Positions 27,251 through 36,901 of a DNA stretch of 64,000 bases are shown in pieces. Where the stretch lies: positions 3,547 to 67,546 of the forward strand of contig CAMLIT010000007.1 of assembly GCA_946480295.1 (NCBI GenBank). Direction: 5' to 3'. Both the position numbers and the translations under genes were made by a program. A model generated the notes under the pieces. It was not told the DNA's origin. It saw nothing but the letters and a program-made list of their open reading frames with translations, and searched no databases. The first letter of the stretch is position 1; each line of letters begins with the position of its first letter. This DNA is from an uncultured Gemmatimonadota bacterium. GTDB taxonomy: Bacteria > Gemmatimonadota > Gemmatimonadetes > Gemmatimonadales > Gemmatimonadaceae.

Positions 27251-28545
27251 GAATCTTCCTGCAGACCTTCGGCTGCCGCGCGAACCACTACGACACGGAG
27301 ATGGTGCGCGCCATGGTCGAGGGCGCGGGACATACCGTCGTCGCGTCCGCGGCCGACGCCGACGTCGCGGTCTTCAACAGCTGCGCGGTGACCGCCGAGG
27401 CGGTGCGCGACCTGCGCAAGTCCGTGCGCCGCGCCGCGCGGCTGCAGCCGGAGCTGCGCAGCATCGTGATGGGCTGCGCGCCGGGGCTGCCGCGGGATCA
27501 GGGCGACGGCGGCGCGCTCGGTGGGCTGCCCGGCGTCGTCGGCCTCGTCCCGGGCGCCGACCTCCCGGCGCTCGCCCAGGCGCTCGACCTCGCGCCCGAC
27601 GCCGTGATCGCACGCGCGGCCGCGCAGACGACCACCCGCGCCCTCCTCCGCATCCAGGACGGCTGCGACGAGCACTGCACCTTCTGCGCGACGCGCCTCG
27701 CCCGCGGCGCGAACCGCAGCCGGCCGGCGGCGGACCTCGTCGCCGAGGCGGAGCGCCTGGCCGAGCGACATCCCGAGATCGTCCTCACCGGGATCCACAT
27801 CGGCTCGTATGGCACCGACATGGGCGGCTCGCTCGGCGCGCTGCTCGAGACGCTCGTCAGGCGCGTCCCCGGCGTGCGCTTCCGCCTGTCGTCGCTCGAG
27901 GCGACGGAGGTGGACGACCGCCTCTTCGACCTCCTGACCGGCGAGCCGGCGCGCGTCTGCCCGTACCTCCACGCGCCCCTCCAGTCGGGGAGCGACCGCC
28001 TGCTGCGGCGCATGGGGCGGCACTGGTACACGGCCGCGCGCTACGCCGCCGCGGTCGAGCGGCTCGTCGCGGCGCGCCCGGCGTTCGGCCTCGGCGCCGA
28101 CGTCATCACCGGATTCCCGGGCGAGACGGACGAGGATCACGCGCGCACCGTGGCGCTCGTCGAGCGGCTGCCGTTCACGTATCTCCACGTCTTCCCCTTC
28201 TCGCCGCGCCCCGGCACCGCCGCCGAGCGCCTCGACGGCGACGTGCCGGCGAACGTCTCCCACGCACGCGCGGCGGAGCTCCGGGCGATCGGCGCGCGGA
28301 AGGCGGCGGCCTATCGGGCGCGGCGCGGCGGGGGCGGGGATCGACTGGATCACCGGGCCGACGTGGTCGCGATCGGGGCGCGCGGCGGTGCGGAGGCGCC
28401 GGGCGCGGCGGGACGGGGGGCGCGCGAAGGGCTCACCGAGGATTATCTTTCCGTCTCGCTGCCGGCGTCCCAACTGCCTCGCGGGGCACGCCTTACGGCG
28501 GAGCTGGTACTGCAGGACGGCGAGCTGGTCGCCCTCCCGATCTGA
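27247..28545 (+). CDS. mtaB: MtaB-type tRNA t6A37 methylthiotransferase
   Basis: This radical SAM methylthiotransferase (432 aa) converts t6A37 to ms2t6A37. The N-terminal UPF0004 cluster cysteines are in TFGCRANHYDTE, FNSCAVTAEA and VMGCAPG. The radical SAM triad is CDEHCTFCATR and a TRAM-like tail is present. The FGCR..NHYDTE variant and lack of the MiaB-type YGCQMN place it in the MtaB branch. The GTG start overlaps the upstream stop. An ortholog-like miaB follows directly. Confidence 0.85.
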   Translation: MRIFLQTFGCRANHYDTEMVRAMVEGAGHTVVASAADADVAVFNSCAVTAEAVRDLRKSVRRAARLQPELRSIVMGCAPGLPRDQGDGGALGGLPGVVGLVPGADLPALAQALDLAPDAVIARAAAQTTTRALLRIQDGCDEHCTFCATRLARGANRSRPAADLVAEAERLAERHPEIVLTGIHIGSYGTDMGGSLGALLETLVRRVPGVRFRLSSLEATEVDDRLFDLLTGEPARVCPYLHAPLQSGSDRLLRRMGRHWYTAARYAAAVERLVAARPAFGLGADVITGFPGETDEDHARTVALVERLPFTYLHVFPFSPRPGTAAERLDGDVPANVSHARAAELRAIGARKAAAYRARRGGGGDRLDHRADVVAIGARGGAEAPGAAGRGAREGLTEDYLSVSLPASQLPRGARLTAELVLQDGELVALPI

Positions 28546-28630
28546 TCCGAGCGGTCGCGGCGAACGCCGGTCGATCGCGGCACCTTGGCCGTCGCACACC
28601 GCGCTGCCCGTCTCCACCCATCAGGCTCCG

Positions 28631-29959
28631 ATGCCCACCGTCTACGTCGAAACCTACGGCTGCCAGATGAACGTCAGCGACTCCGAGCTCATGCTCGGCA
28701 AGCTCGCCGACGAGGGGTACGAGGCGGTGGACCAGCCGGACGGCGCGGACGTGATCATCGTCAACACCTGCGCGATCCGCGATCACGCCGAGCAGCGGGT
28801 CATCGGCCGGCTGGGCGAGCTGAAGCGGTTCATGAAGCCGGACTCCGTGCTCGGCGTCGCCGGGTGCATGGCGCAGCGGCTCGGCCCGCAGCTCCTCGAG
28901 AAGGCGAAGCACGTCAGCCTCGTCGTCGGCCCCGACGGCTATCGCGCCCTCCCCGCGCTCGTCGAGGGCGCGCGGCGCGGCGAGCGGTCGATCGCCACCA
29001 GCTTCGACCTCGAGGAGCACTACGAGGACTTCCAGCCCAAGCGCTTCGACCGGGTGAAGGCGTGGATCCCGGTGCAGCGCGGCTGCGACTACCGCTGCAC
29101 GTACTGCATCGTGCCGTACACCCGCGGGTCGGAGCGCAGCCGTCGCCTCGCCGACGTGGTGCGCGAGGTGGAGCAGGTCGTGGCCGACGGGATGACCGAG
29201 GTCGTCCTCCTTGGGCAGACGGTCAACTCGTACGACGACGGCGAGCACGATTTCGCCGACCTGCTGCGCGCGGTCGGCAGCGTGCCGGGCATTCGCCGCG
29301 TGCGCTACACGAGCCCGCACCCGAACGACTTCACCGATCGCGTGATCCGCGCCCTCGCCGAGGTGCCGACGGTGTGCGAGCACGTGCACCTGCCGATGCA
29401 GTCCGGCTCGACGCGCACGCTCAAGCGCATGCTGCGCCGCTACACGCGCGAGAGCTATCTCGAGTGCGTCGATCGGCTGCGCGCCGCGATCCCCGGCCTC
29501 TCGCTCACGACGGACATCATCGTCGGCTTCCCGGGCGAGACGGAGGAGGACTTCGAGGAGACGCTGAGCGCCGTGCGCGCCGTCGGCTTCTCCGACGCCT
29601 TCACCTTCATCTTCTCGCCGCGCGACGGCACCCCGGCGACGCGCCTCCCGGCCGAGCTGCAGGTGCCGGAGGACGTGGCGAGCGAGCGGATGCAGCGCCT
29701 GGTGGAGACGGTGCGCGGGATCGCCCGCGAGCAGAATCTCGGCCTCCTCGGCCGGCGCCACGAGGTGCTCGTGGAGAAGGCGGCACGCCGCGGCGGCGAC
29801 CTGCTCCAGGCGCGGACGCGCGACTTCAAGACGGTGCTCCTGCCTGGCGACGAGTCGATGATCGGTCGCTACTTCACCGTCGAGCTGACCGGCACGACCG
29901 GCTCCACCTTCACCGGCGCCATCGTCCGCGAACGGCAGGCGCTCCCGCTCGCCGGATGA
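28631..29959 (+). CDS. miaB: MiaB, tRNA i6A37 methylthiotransferase
   Basis: This radical SAM enzyme (442 aa) makes ms2i6A37. It has VETYGCQMNVSDSELM, NTCAIRDHAEQRV and GCMAQR for the first cluster, CDYRCTYCIVPYTRGSERSR for the SAM cluster, and a C-terminal TRAM domain (RRHEVLVEKAARRGG onward). Its start is chosen at the conserved MPTVYVETYGC. Its stop overlaps the next small gene. Confidence 0.93.
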   Translation: MPTVYVETYGCQMNVSDSELMLGKLADEGYEAVDQPDGADVIIVNTCAIRDHAEQRVIGRLGELKRFMKPDSVLGVAGCMAQRLGPQLLEKAKHVSLVVGPDGYRALPALVEGARRGERSIATSFDLEEHYEDFQPKRFDRVKAWIPVQRGCDYRCTYCIVPYTRGSERSRRLADVVREVEQVVADGMTEVVLLGQTVNSYDDGEHDFADLLRAVGSVPGIRRVRYTSPHPNDFTDRVIRALAEVPTVCEHVHLPMQSGSTRTLKRMLRRYTRESYLECVDRLRAAIPGLSLTTDIIVGFPGETEEDFEETLSAVRAVGFSDAFTFIFSPRDGTPATRLPAELQVPEDVASERMQRLVETVRGIAREQNLGLLGRRHEVLVEKAARRGGDLLQARTRDFKTVLLPGDESMIGRYFTVELTGTTGSTFTGAIVRERQALPLAG

Positions 29960-30246
29960 AGAACCTCGTCGAGGACGCGGTGCGGGAGCTGCACGCGGAG
30001 CTCCTCGTCCGGCATCCGGGGTTCTGCGCCTGTCAGCGGTGCAAGGATGACGTCCTGGCGCTGGTCATGAACCACACTCGTCCGCGCTACGCCACGTCCT
30101 CGCGCGGCTTCGCGCTGGCCAGCCTCGACGTCCGCGGCGAGCAGACGCGCGCCGAGCTGCTGGCGCGCGTCCTCGAGGCGATGCGCGTCGTCGCGCAGAG
30201 CCCGCGGCACACGCCGCCCTCCGGCACTCCGTCGGCCGGCGCGTAG
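29956..30246 (+). CDS. Late-competence ComFB-family protein
   Basis: This 96-aa protein begins NLVEDAVRELHAELL and continues CACQRCKDDVLALVMNHTRPRY, the layout of ComFB-family proteins (Cys pair then an Asp-rich helix and a PxY segment). In cyanobacteria and Bacillus, relatives are linked to competence and c-di-nucleotide signalling. Its position directly before comEC supports a competence link. The ATG overlaps the miaB stop. Confidence 0.7.
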   Translation: MKNLVEDAVRELHAELLVRHPGFCACQRCKDDVLALVMNHTRPRYATSSRGFALASLDVRGEQTRAELLARVLEAMRVVAQSPRHTPPSGTPSAGA

Positions 30247-30282
30247 GCGCGGGGCGGGCGTGGCGCTTCGCGTCGCCACCCG

Positions 30283-32271
30283 ATGCCCCTCGTCGCCGCC
30301 GCCGTCCTCTCCTACGCCGCCGGTCTCCTCGCCGGCTTCGCCGGCGCCCTCCCCGGCGCGCTGGCCCTCGCCGTCGCGACGGGCGTCCTCGTCCTCGCGC
30401 GGCGCGCCCGCGCGCTCGGCGGGCTCGCGCTCTCGTTTGGCGCCGGAGCGCTCGTCGGCACCGCGCACGCCGCCGAATCGCGCGCCTGTGCCGCGCGGCT
30501 GATCGCCGGGCATGCCTGGGAGGTCGTCCTCGCGGCGCCCGCGGCCCCGGGCGCATTCGTCCCCGGCCGCGCGCGCGCGTGCGACGCGAGCATCGCGCTG
30601 AGCGTCGAGCGCGGCCGCGCGCCGCCCGGCGCCACGGTGCTCGCGCGCGGGACCGTGGTCCCCTCGCTCCGCGGCCTCCTCGTCGACCACGCGACCGTGC
30701 GTCTCCTCGCGCCTCCCGGACCGCTCGACCGCTGGCGCGCGCATGCCGGCGCGACGGTGGACACCCTCTTCGGCGCGGACGCGCCCCTCGTGCGCGCCCT
30801 CCTCGTGGCCGACACCCGCCAGCTCTCCCCCGAGATCCGCGACCGCTACGCCGCCGCGGGGCTCGCGCACATGCTCTCCATCTCCGGGCTGCACGTCGGG
30901 ATCATCGCCTTCGCGCTCGATCTCTTCCTCCGCCTCCTCCGCCTCCCGCGCCGCATCGTGACCGGGGCGACGATCGGCATCATCGGCGTCTACGTCGCCG
31001 CGATCGGCGCGCCGCCGCCGGCCGTACGCTCGGCGGTGATGCTCGCCATGCTCGAGCTCTCCCGGTTCCTTCAGCGCCCCACCTCGCCCTGGGCGGTGCT
31101 CGCCATCGGGGCGTTCGGTCCCGTGCTGTCGCCGGCGACGGTCCTGGACCTCGGCTACCAGTTGAGCGTCGCCGGCGTCGCCGCGCTGATCGCCGCGTCG
31201 CGGCTGGCGAAGCGCGTCCTCCCGCGCGACTGGATCGGCTGGCGACGCGACCTCGCGCGGGGCATCCTCGCCTCGGCGCTCGCGACGCTCGTCTCCGCGC
31301 CCCTCGTCGCCTGGACCTTCGGGCGCGTGAGCGTCGTCGGGCCGCTCACGAACCTCGCCGCCGATCCGGTGATGGCGCTCGCCCAACCGATGCTCTTCGC
31401 CACCCTGGTGCTCGCGCCGTTCCCCGCCGTGGCCCACTGGATCGCCGATGCGGCGCACCCGCTCCTCGTCGCCTTCGACGCCATCGCCGCGTGGGGCGCG
31501 GCGATCCCCTTCGCGCGCCTCGAGCTCGCGCCGACGCTGCCGGGGGCGATCCTTGGCGGCGCGTTCTCGACGGCCCTCGTGGTGGCGTGCGTGAGCCGGT
31601 GGCCGGGACGCGCGCTCGTCGCGGCGGGGGGCGCGCTGGCGCTGGTCGCGTGGCTGCCGCTCGTGCCGGCCGGCAGCGGGATGACCGAGCTGCACATGCT
31701 CGACGTCGGGCAGGGCGACGCGATCGCCGTGCGGACGCCGCACGGCAGCTGGATCCTCGTGGATGCGGGGCGTGCCTGGCGGGGCGGCGACGAGGGCCGC
31801 GCCGTCGTCGTGCCGTACCTCGCGCGCCGCGGCGGGGCGCTCGCGCTCTTCATCCTGTCGCACCCCCACACCGATCACGTGGGCGGCGCGGCGACGGTCA
31901 TCAGGGCGCTGCACCCGCGGCAGTATCTCGATGCAGCGTTCGTCCTGCCCACGGACAGCTATCGGGCCTCCCTCGTCGCGGCGCGGGTCGAGGGTACCGC
32001 GTGGCGACGCGTGCACCCGGGCGATTCGACGGTGGTGGACGGCGTCTCCCTGACCTTTCTCGCCCCCGATTCCGCGTGGGTGGCCGCCCAGACGGACGCG
32101 AACGAGGCGAGCGCGATCGTGCTGCTTCGGGTCGGGCGGGTGCGCTTCCTCCTGGTGGGGGATGCGGATGCGGCGGAGGAGGGATGGGTGCTCGCGGGTG
32201 GGGCCGAGCGGCTGCGGGCGGACGTGCTGAAGGTGGGGCACCACGGCCGCCGCACCTTGTTGTCAACCTAG
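30283..32271 (+). pseudogene. comEC: comEC/rec2 DNA-uptake channel, 3' end lost
   Basis: ComEC is the inner-membrane channel for transforming DNA. The 662 codons here contain the competence-domain helices (SISGLHVGIIAFALDL) and a C-terminal metallo-beta-lactamase-like domain (MLDVGQGDAIAVRTP, LSHPHTDHVGG, LLVGDADAAEE). The last recognisable motif is LKVGHHG. Intact ComEC continues after HHG for roughly 80-100 residues, but here the frame ends eight codons later (RRTLLST then stop) and the DNA becomes AT-rich. The most likely cause is insertion of the accessory element; the missing 3' piece is not seen in the window. Confidence 0.85.
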
Positions 32272-32375
32272 TATGTAACTCTCTTGTGTGACAACGTGTT
32301 AACTTCTTAGCGCTTGTCGAGACTGTGCCAAAACCACCGGCAAAAAGCGGCAAAACCGGCCTATGTTGGCACAGT
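32257..32375. other. Candidate attachment-site region at the comEC break
   Basis: Immediately after the last comEC-like codons the DNA turns AT-rich and carries stacked repeats. TTGTCA (32260-32265) faces TGACAA (32289-32294), and ACTGTGCCAA (32322-32331) faces TTGGCACAGT (32366-32375). Between the latter, CGGCAAAA occurs twice. Such paired arms are typical of recombinase core and arm sites. No direct-repeat partner can be shown because the right end of the element is outside the window. Confidence 0.5.
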
Positions 32376-32380
32376 TGCTG

Positions 32381-32857
32381 TCACAGTGGTAAGTCGCGCT
32401 TCATAGCCTCCCATGGTATACGGCGGGGCGGCGTAGGGTTGCTGTTCAGACGCTGCGCGCCCGCAGGGCTGCACGTTCGCCGCCCGCTGCATCGTCTCGT
32501 GGTCCATGAGCCCGCGCTGCCACTCTTGGCGAAGCACGGCGCGGGGCGCGGCGCGCATCTTGGCCTGCTCGCCCGTTCGTAGCCGCGCGCGCGGAGCCGC
32601 TTGGAGAGCGCCGCCGTGTACTCGTAGCGGAGCGGCCAAGGGGCAGGTCCGGGCCGTGGCGCGGCCGTCGGTGACGAGGCGCGCGAGGACGTCGAGCGCC
32701 TGCTCCGTGGTGCGACGGGAGCCGCGCCAAGGCGTTGGTCAAGGTACACGTGCACGGGCCGCACGGCGGCCTCGTAGAGCGATGAGGCCGGCGCCAATGG
32801 GGGCGGTGCCAGCGGCCCAACGATCTCGCCCGTGAGGACCGGGGCAGCGTCCGTCAC
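32381..32857 (-). pseudogene. Decayed gene at the left edge of the island
   Basis: The ATG overlaps the stop of the DUF4393-like gene (ATGA), so this was once the downstream gene of an operon. The first 45 codons look coding (SLYEAAVRPVHVYLDQRLG). After that, coding-like stretches jump between frames (RTTEQALDVLARLVTDGRA; then LRYEYTAALSKRLRARGYE; then LRQEWQRGLMDHETMQ), implying several frameshifts. No family is recognised. Its position next to the comEC break suggests erosion of the element's end. Confidence 0.4.
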
Positions 32858-33537
32858 GCTGCCTGCGGCCAGGCCAGCGTACGGCAGGCGCTGAGGAACG
32901 CGTCGCCGAGATCGGTCAGCAGATACGCGGTGTCGGCGCCGATGCCGGGCTTCCTGTTCAGTAAGTCGGACTGCCGGGCGATGAGGGAGAAGGCCTCTAG
33001 GATCATCGCCGCGTCGAAGTAGTCGAGCAGCAAGTCCGTACCACCGCCGACGTAATCCACGGCCCCCTTCAGGGGAATGCGGAATCCGGCCCCGGTCCGG
33101 ATCCCCGCCTCCTGCAGCGTGCCGATGGTGTCGAGCAGTTGCGCGGCGGCCGGCGTGAGCTCCGCGAGCATGCGCGGGAAGAGCGGCGGGATGGCGTCGG
33201 GATTTGCGGTCGCGTTCGCGAGGAGCGCCGCCCAGCGTTCCTGCATCGAGGGCTCGTCCTCGACGCTCGCGCCGTCCAGAATCGGGGCGAGGAGGCGGAG
33301 CGGCACGGGCCGGGGCTCGAGCCCGGCCGCGGCGCTTATCTCCGCCGCGCGGTTCAGCGTCGACGTGGCGTTCTCCTCCCGGCGCGCCTTCACGTTCCCG
33401 AGCGCCTCGGCGACCGTGCCGCCCAGCGCGCCCCCGATGCGCTTGAAGAACTCCTCACCGCCGGCGGTGAGGCCGATGGCCTTCGCGGTGCGCTCAAGGG
33501 CCACGGCGGCGGCGAGGATGGTGCCGGGTTCGGGCAT
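32854..33537 (-). CDS. DUF4393 / Abi-alpha-like protein
   Basis: This 227-aa protein starts MPEPGTILAAAVALERTAKA, then has a segment (GGALGGTVAEALGNVKARR) leading into VPLRLLAPILDGASVEDE and MQERWAALLANAT. That arrangement is typical of DUF4393 proteins, some of which are called Abi-alpha after abortive-infection loci. The C-terminal half looks like a winged-helix region (LTPAAAQLLDTIGTLQ). A defence role is suggested by family and context only. In-frame sequence upstream of MPEPG lacks coding character. Confidence 0.6.
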   Translation of the reverse strand: MPEPGTILAAAVALERTAKAIGLTAGGEEFFKRIGGALGGTVAEALGNVKARREENATSTLNRAAEISAAAGLEPRPVPLRLLAPILDGASVEDEPSMQERWAALLANATANPDAIPPLFPRMLAELTPAAAQLLDTIGTLQEAGIRTGAGFRIPLKGAVDYVGGGTDLLLDYFDAAMILEAFSLIARQSDLLNRKPGIGADTAYLLTDLGDAFLSACRTLAWPQAA

Positions 33538-33810
33538 GGTCGAGATCGGGCTGCGTGTCGCTGGTGATCTTTGGGAATCGCCATTCTCATAGACAATCGG
33601 CAACCGAAGATCGGGAGGCTGCTTCCGCCTGTCCAGCCCAGCGCCATGGCGGCCGGCGTGCCTGCAATCCCTCAACTCTCCTTCCCATCGGAGAAGAGAC
33701 CGTTCGCCCACGTTGGCGGCCATCCGCCGGCCGGGTGGAGGCCCACCACCCTTCGGCACTGGCGGTCGTCTTCTCCCTAGCCCCTGTATGCGGTCCTCGC
33801 CCAGCGCCTC

Positions 33811-34374
33811 TCAGGTCGTTGCCCGCCCCGCGTGGTCGGTCCGGCGCTGGGCACCCACGCAGGTGAGGAGTGGTAGTGCGGCGCGGAGGCCCGCGAGTGA
33901 GAAGGTGTAGGTCGTCACCGACTGGTTTCGCGGGTTCGCCACCTCGATGCGTACCTCTGGGACCTTCAGCATCTCGGCGGTGAACGCTGGCACTCGGTCC
34001 GGCCGCAGGTATGCCAGCCGAAACCCGCGCTGCTGCTGGACCAGCCAGTCCGTCGCGGCCGCGGGGGCCGCCATACTGTCGGTGGCGTACCGGATCGCGA
34101 CGGCGGGCGGCGCCCCCGCAGCGGCGTCGCCGCTCAAGCCCACCAGCACTGCCAGCCCGTTCTCGAGGCACCAGAAGCCGAGCATGCCGTTCTGCTTGTC
34201 GTCGAAGGTGGAGAGGCTGGGCCGGCGGACCTGCGTCAGGGGATCCGCATCGTACGTCAGCATCATCGCCCCGATGGTTCGCGGGGCCGGCCGTGCCGCA
34301 GTGCGTGGCGGCGCTTGGGTGCAGCCGAGCGCCGCGAGTGCGAGCACGGCGATAATGAGAGAACGAAGGGGCAT
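33811..34374 (-). CDS. Predicted lipoprotein, unknown function
   Basis: This 187-aa product has a short signal peptide and a lipobox ending at Cys18 (VLALAALGC). The mature part has PSLSTFDDKQNGMLGFWCLE and a beta-rich C-terminus. No family is recognised. Two further secretory-type hypothetical genes occur nearby, a common cargo of genomic islands. The start is the ATG at the signal peptide. Confidence 0.55.
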   Translation of the reverse strand: MPLRSLIIAVLALAALGCTQAPPRTAARPAPRTIGAMMLTYDADPLTQVRRPSLSTFDDKQNGMLGFWCLENGLAVLVGLSGDAAAGAPPAVAIRYATDSMAAPAAATDWLVQQQRGFRLAYLRPDRVPAFTAEMLKVPEVRIEVANPRNQSVTTYTFSLAGLRAALPLLTCVGAQRRTDHAGRATT

Positions 34375-34443
34375 CGGGGATCGGATTCCGGCAGGCGAGG
34401 AGTGAACTGCTCTTCGGGAGCTACTCGAGAACGGGCGCCTCGG

Positions 34444-34968
34444 TCAGCGGCGTCGATGACGAATCGGGTGCGCCGGATGCGGAATGCCTCGTCTCTGAAG
34501 CAGCGCATGGAACGCCCGCGTGATCTCATTGGGCGGGTACTCGACACTTCCGTCCGGCGCGACGTTCTCCCCGAACGCGGACGAGCAGATGGGCTCCGTG
34601 CCCGCGCTCGTCACCGTGTCTTTGGCGATCAGCACCGTCATCCAGTGGCTCCCGTCGAGCATCCGGTCGTAAGCGAAGAAGCGGAAGTAGCTGCCCGGGA
34701 CCGTGTCCCGGACGGTGAACTCGGCCGGGGTGACATGGTCCTCGAGCGCATCCGCGATCTGCTGGCGGCACGCCCGATTCGGATCCTCGACGTCGAGGCG
34801 CTGCTCTTCTGCCACGGCGACTCGCTCCTCGTGGGTGTGCCACCACTTCCCGACCGCCTGGAAGACGCCGACCACGGCGATGATGAGGGCGAGTCCCAGC
34901 AGGCAGCCACACCCGGTCGTGCCGAGACTCTCAGTGTCTTCGGGGGAGAGGATCGTGATCAAACGCAT
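34444..34968 (-). CDS. Small membrane protein, unknown function
   Basis: The 174-aa product has one transmembrane span (LLGLALIIAVVGVFQAVGKWW) near residues 22-42, preceded by a Gly/Cys stretch (GTTGCGC). The soluble domain has CRQQIADALEDHVTPAEF and a Cys in EPICSSAF. A GTG five codons upstream is an alternative start. It lies upstream of the lipoprotein gene on the same strand, 69 bases apart, so both may be co-transcribed. Confidence 0.5.
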   Translation of the reverse strand: MRLITILSPEDTESLGTTGCGCLLGLALIIAVVGVFQAVGKWWHTHEERVAVAEEQRLDVEDPNRACRQQIADALEDHVTPAEFTVRDTVPGSYFRFFAYDRMLDGSHWMTVLIAKDTVTSAGTEPICSSAFGENVAPDGSVEYPPNEITRAFHALLQRRGIPHPAHPIRHRRR

Positions 34969-35324
34969 CGGCACCGCAGTCACGTGAGAGTCACGCGGAG
35001 AAAGCGCAAGCGGCGAGGCGGGGCGCCGCTGTCGTCAGTTCCGTGGTGATGCTACTCCACTGGCGTTCGGCGCGCCACCCCGAGGGAGCGGAGCCGAGCG
35101 GCTCGTTATGCGAAGCCGGCGTCTTCGGCTACGCGTGGATGCTGATCTTTCGTGCCGCGTTTGCCATCGTGCTCGCTTGACGAGGGAGCACGGTCTGGCA
35201 GATTGGCGATCATCGGCCGGGGCCGACAGAGAATGACGGTACCGACCCGGCACGTCTGGCCCGCGTCCCCGCACGCGATCCTTGGATTAACGGCGCCGCC
35301 CATCCCTGAGGTGGAGGAGAACCG
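34969..35324. other. Intergenic region before the Mrr-like gene
   Basis: I see no convincing gene in these 356 bases. The last 20 bases contain a strong purine-rich ribosome binding site (GGTGGAGGAGA) for the plus-strand nuclease gene. A divergent promoter pair is expected here, but no clear -35/-10 pair stands out. Confidence 0.5.
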
Positions 35325-36254
35325 ATGCCTCTTTCGCTCGCGCGCGCACACGCCGTCGCGGAACTCGCGGAGCACCTTGTGGCGTACCTACCCGGCACGC
35401 CTCACCCGCACGCCCACGCCGCCATCTCGTTCGAAGGGGTGGCGCGCCGCTTGGGGCTCGAGCGGTACTGGTCGGGCGGGAGTAAGCGGCCCGCGGTGAC
35501 CCAGCTCCTCACGCTGACCCTAGAGCACGAGCCGAAGCGGTTCTGCACGCTCGTACGCGACGTCGTTCAGCAGGGCATCAGCTATCGCCGGCACAAGCAG
35601 GCCCCGCTGACACGCGCGGACATCGCTGCGCTCAACGGCCTCGTTGAGCGCGTGGGATTCCGGATCAAGGAACTGCACGCGCCCGACTTCCTCGCCGACC
35701 TCCCGCTCGGGCCGCCCAGCGGGCCCCAGATGGCGACGTCTCGCGGCGCCACGATGGCGCAGCTCAACGCACTCCAGGGGTCTCTGACGGCTTTGGCGCG
35801 ACTCGCACCCAGTCCTCGCGGCTTCGCGTTCGAGCGGCTGCTCAACGAACTTTTCGACCTTTTCGGGCTGGCTCCTCGCGGCTCGTTTCGCCTCCGCGGC
35901 GAACAGATCGACGGGAGCTTCTCGTTGGAGGGCCAGACCTACTTGCTCGAGGCTAAGTGGACGGGCGAGAAGGTGGGTGAGGCGCCCCTATTGGTGCTCG
36001 CGGGGAAGGTCGCCGGTAAGGCGCAGTGGGCCCGGGGAATGTTCGTAAGCCTCGCTGGCTTCACCGCAGAGGGGCTCGACGCCTTCGGCCGCGGCAAGAA
36101 CACGAATCTGGTGTGCATGGATGGCCTTGACCTGCACACGGTGCTGACGGGCAAAGCGAGCCTCCCCGACCTGGTTGCGGCCAAGGCACGGCGTGCTGTC
36201 GAAGAAGGGACCGCCTTCGTTTCGGTGCGCACTCTCTTCCCAGATGTGATCTGA
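35325..36254 (+). CDS. Mrr-like PD-(D/E)XK restriction endonuclease
   Basis: This 309-aa protein has an N-terminal helical domain (about residues 1-130) and a C-terminal Mrr-type nuclease. ERLLNELFDLFGL gives the helix with Glu170. The catalytic triad is Asp196 (EQIDGSF) and Glu209-x-Lys211 (LLEAKW). GMFVSLAGFTAEGLDAF is a typical Mrr-family segment. Such enzymes are type IV, cutting methylated or modified foreign DNA, although that specificity is inferred. It stands alone, with an excellent ribosome binding site. Confidence 0.75.
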   Translation: MPLSLARAHAVAELAEHLVAYLPGTPHPHAHAAISFEGVARRLGLERYWSGGSKRPAVTQLLTLTLEHEPKRFCTLVRDVVQQGISYRRHKQAPLTRADIAALNGLVERVGFRIKELHAPDFLADLPLGPPSGPQMATSRGATMAQLNALQGSLTALARLAPSPRGFAFERLLNELFDLFGLAPRGSFRLRGEQIDGSFSLEGQTYLLEAKWTGEKVGEAPLLVLAGKVAGKAQWARGMFVSLAGFTAEGLDAFGRGKNTNLVCMDGLDLHTVLTGKASLPDLVAAKARRAVEEGTAFVSVRTLFPDVI

Positions 36255-36448
36255 TCGCGCGCGCCATGCCCGCGGTCGTCCTTCGCGCTGCGCTTCCCGG
36301 GACCAGCCGCGCTCCACGTTCCACTCCCGCAATCGTAAGAGCTTGCTCATGCGGGTCGGCCTGTGCAGCATTCGTCAGGCACTCCCGGGCGCGGACGAGG
36401 CCTCGCCGCGCCCCGTTGGGCGTCGGCCGCACTTCAGCTCCACTCCTC

Positions 36449-36901
36449 ATGCCAGCTGTCCCCACCATCCTACTCGTCGAAGATCACCCAGCGGTACGAT
36501 CGGCCGTGCGGGCGATGCTCGAGCGCGAAGGCTATCACGTTCTCGAAACGGGTGATGCGTTGGAGGCGATCCACCTTGTCCAGCAAGGCGAGCACGCCAT
36601 CGACGTCGCCGTTGTGGATGCCGTCCTGCCCGCGCCGGGGAGTCCAGCGGTACTCGATGCACTGCGCCACCGAACCACGCCGGGGCGCCTCATTCTCATG
36701 TCCGCCTACGACCGATCGGCGCTGCAACGCCGCGCCGACGTCGCCGCCCTGCTGAGTGTCGATGGCCTCCTCTTCCTCGAAAAGCCGTTCAGCCTGCGTG
36801 CGCTCAGCGCGGCGATCGCCGAGTTGCTCGCCATACGAGAGGATCGGGTACACCTCGTGACGTCGGGCGAGTGGCGGACTCCGGACGGGTCCTCGCTGTA
36901 G
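36449..36901 (+). CDS. Stand-alone CheY-like response regulator
   Basis: The 150-aa single receiver domain has the acidic pocket Glu11-Asp12 (LLVEDHP), phospho-acceptor Asp57 (AVVDAVLP), the conserved MSAYD switch region and Lys in FLEKPFSLRAL. No output domain is present. There is no adjacent kinase in the island, so it may be driven by a host kinase such as the hybrids in the core part of the window. The start at 36449 removes a long Arg-rich non-coding extension. Confidence 0.75.
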   Translation: MPAVPTILLVEDHPAVRSAVRAMLEREGYHVLETGDALEAIHLVQQGEHAIDVAVVDAVLPAPGSPAVLDALRHRTTPGRLILMSAYDRSALQRRADVAALLSVDGLLFLEKPFSLRALSAAIAELLAIREDRVHLVTSGEWRTPDGSSL

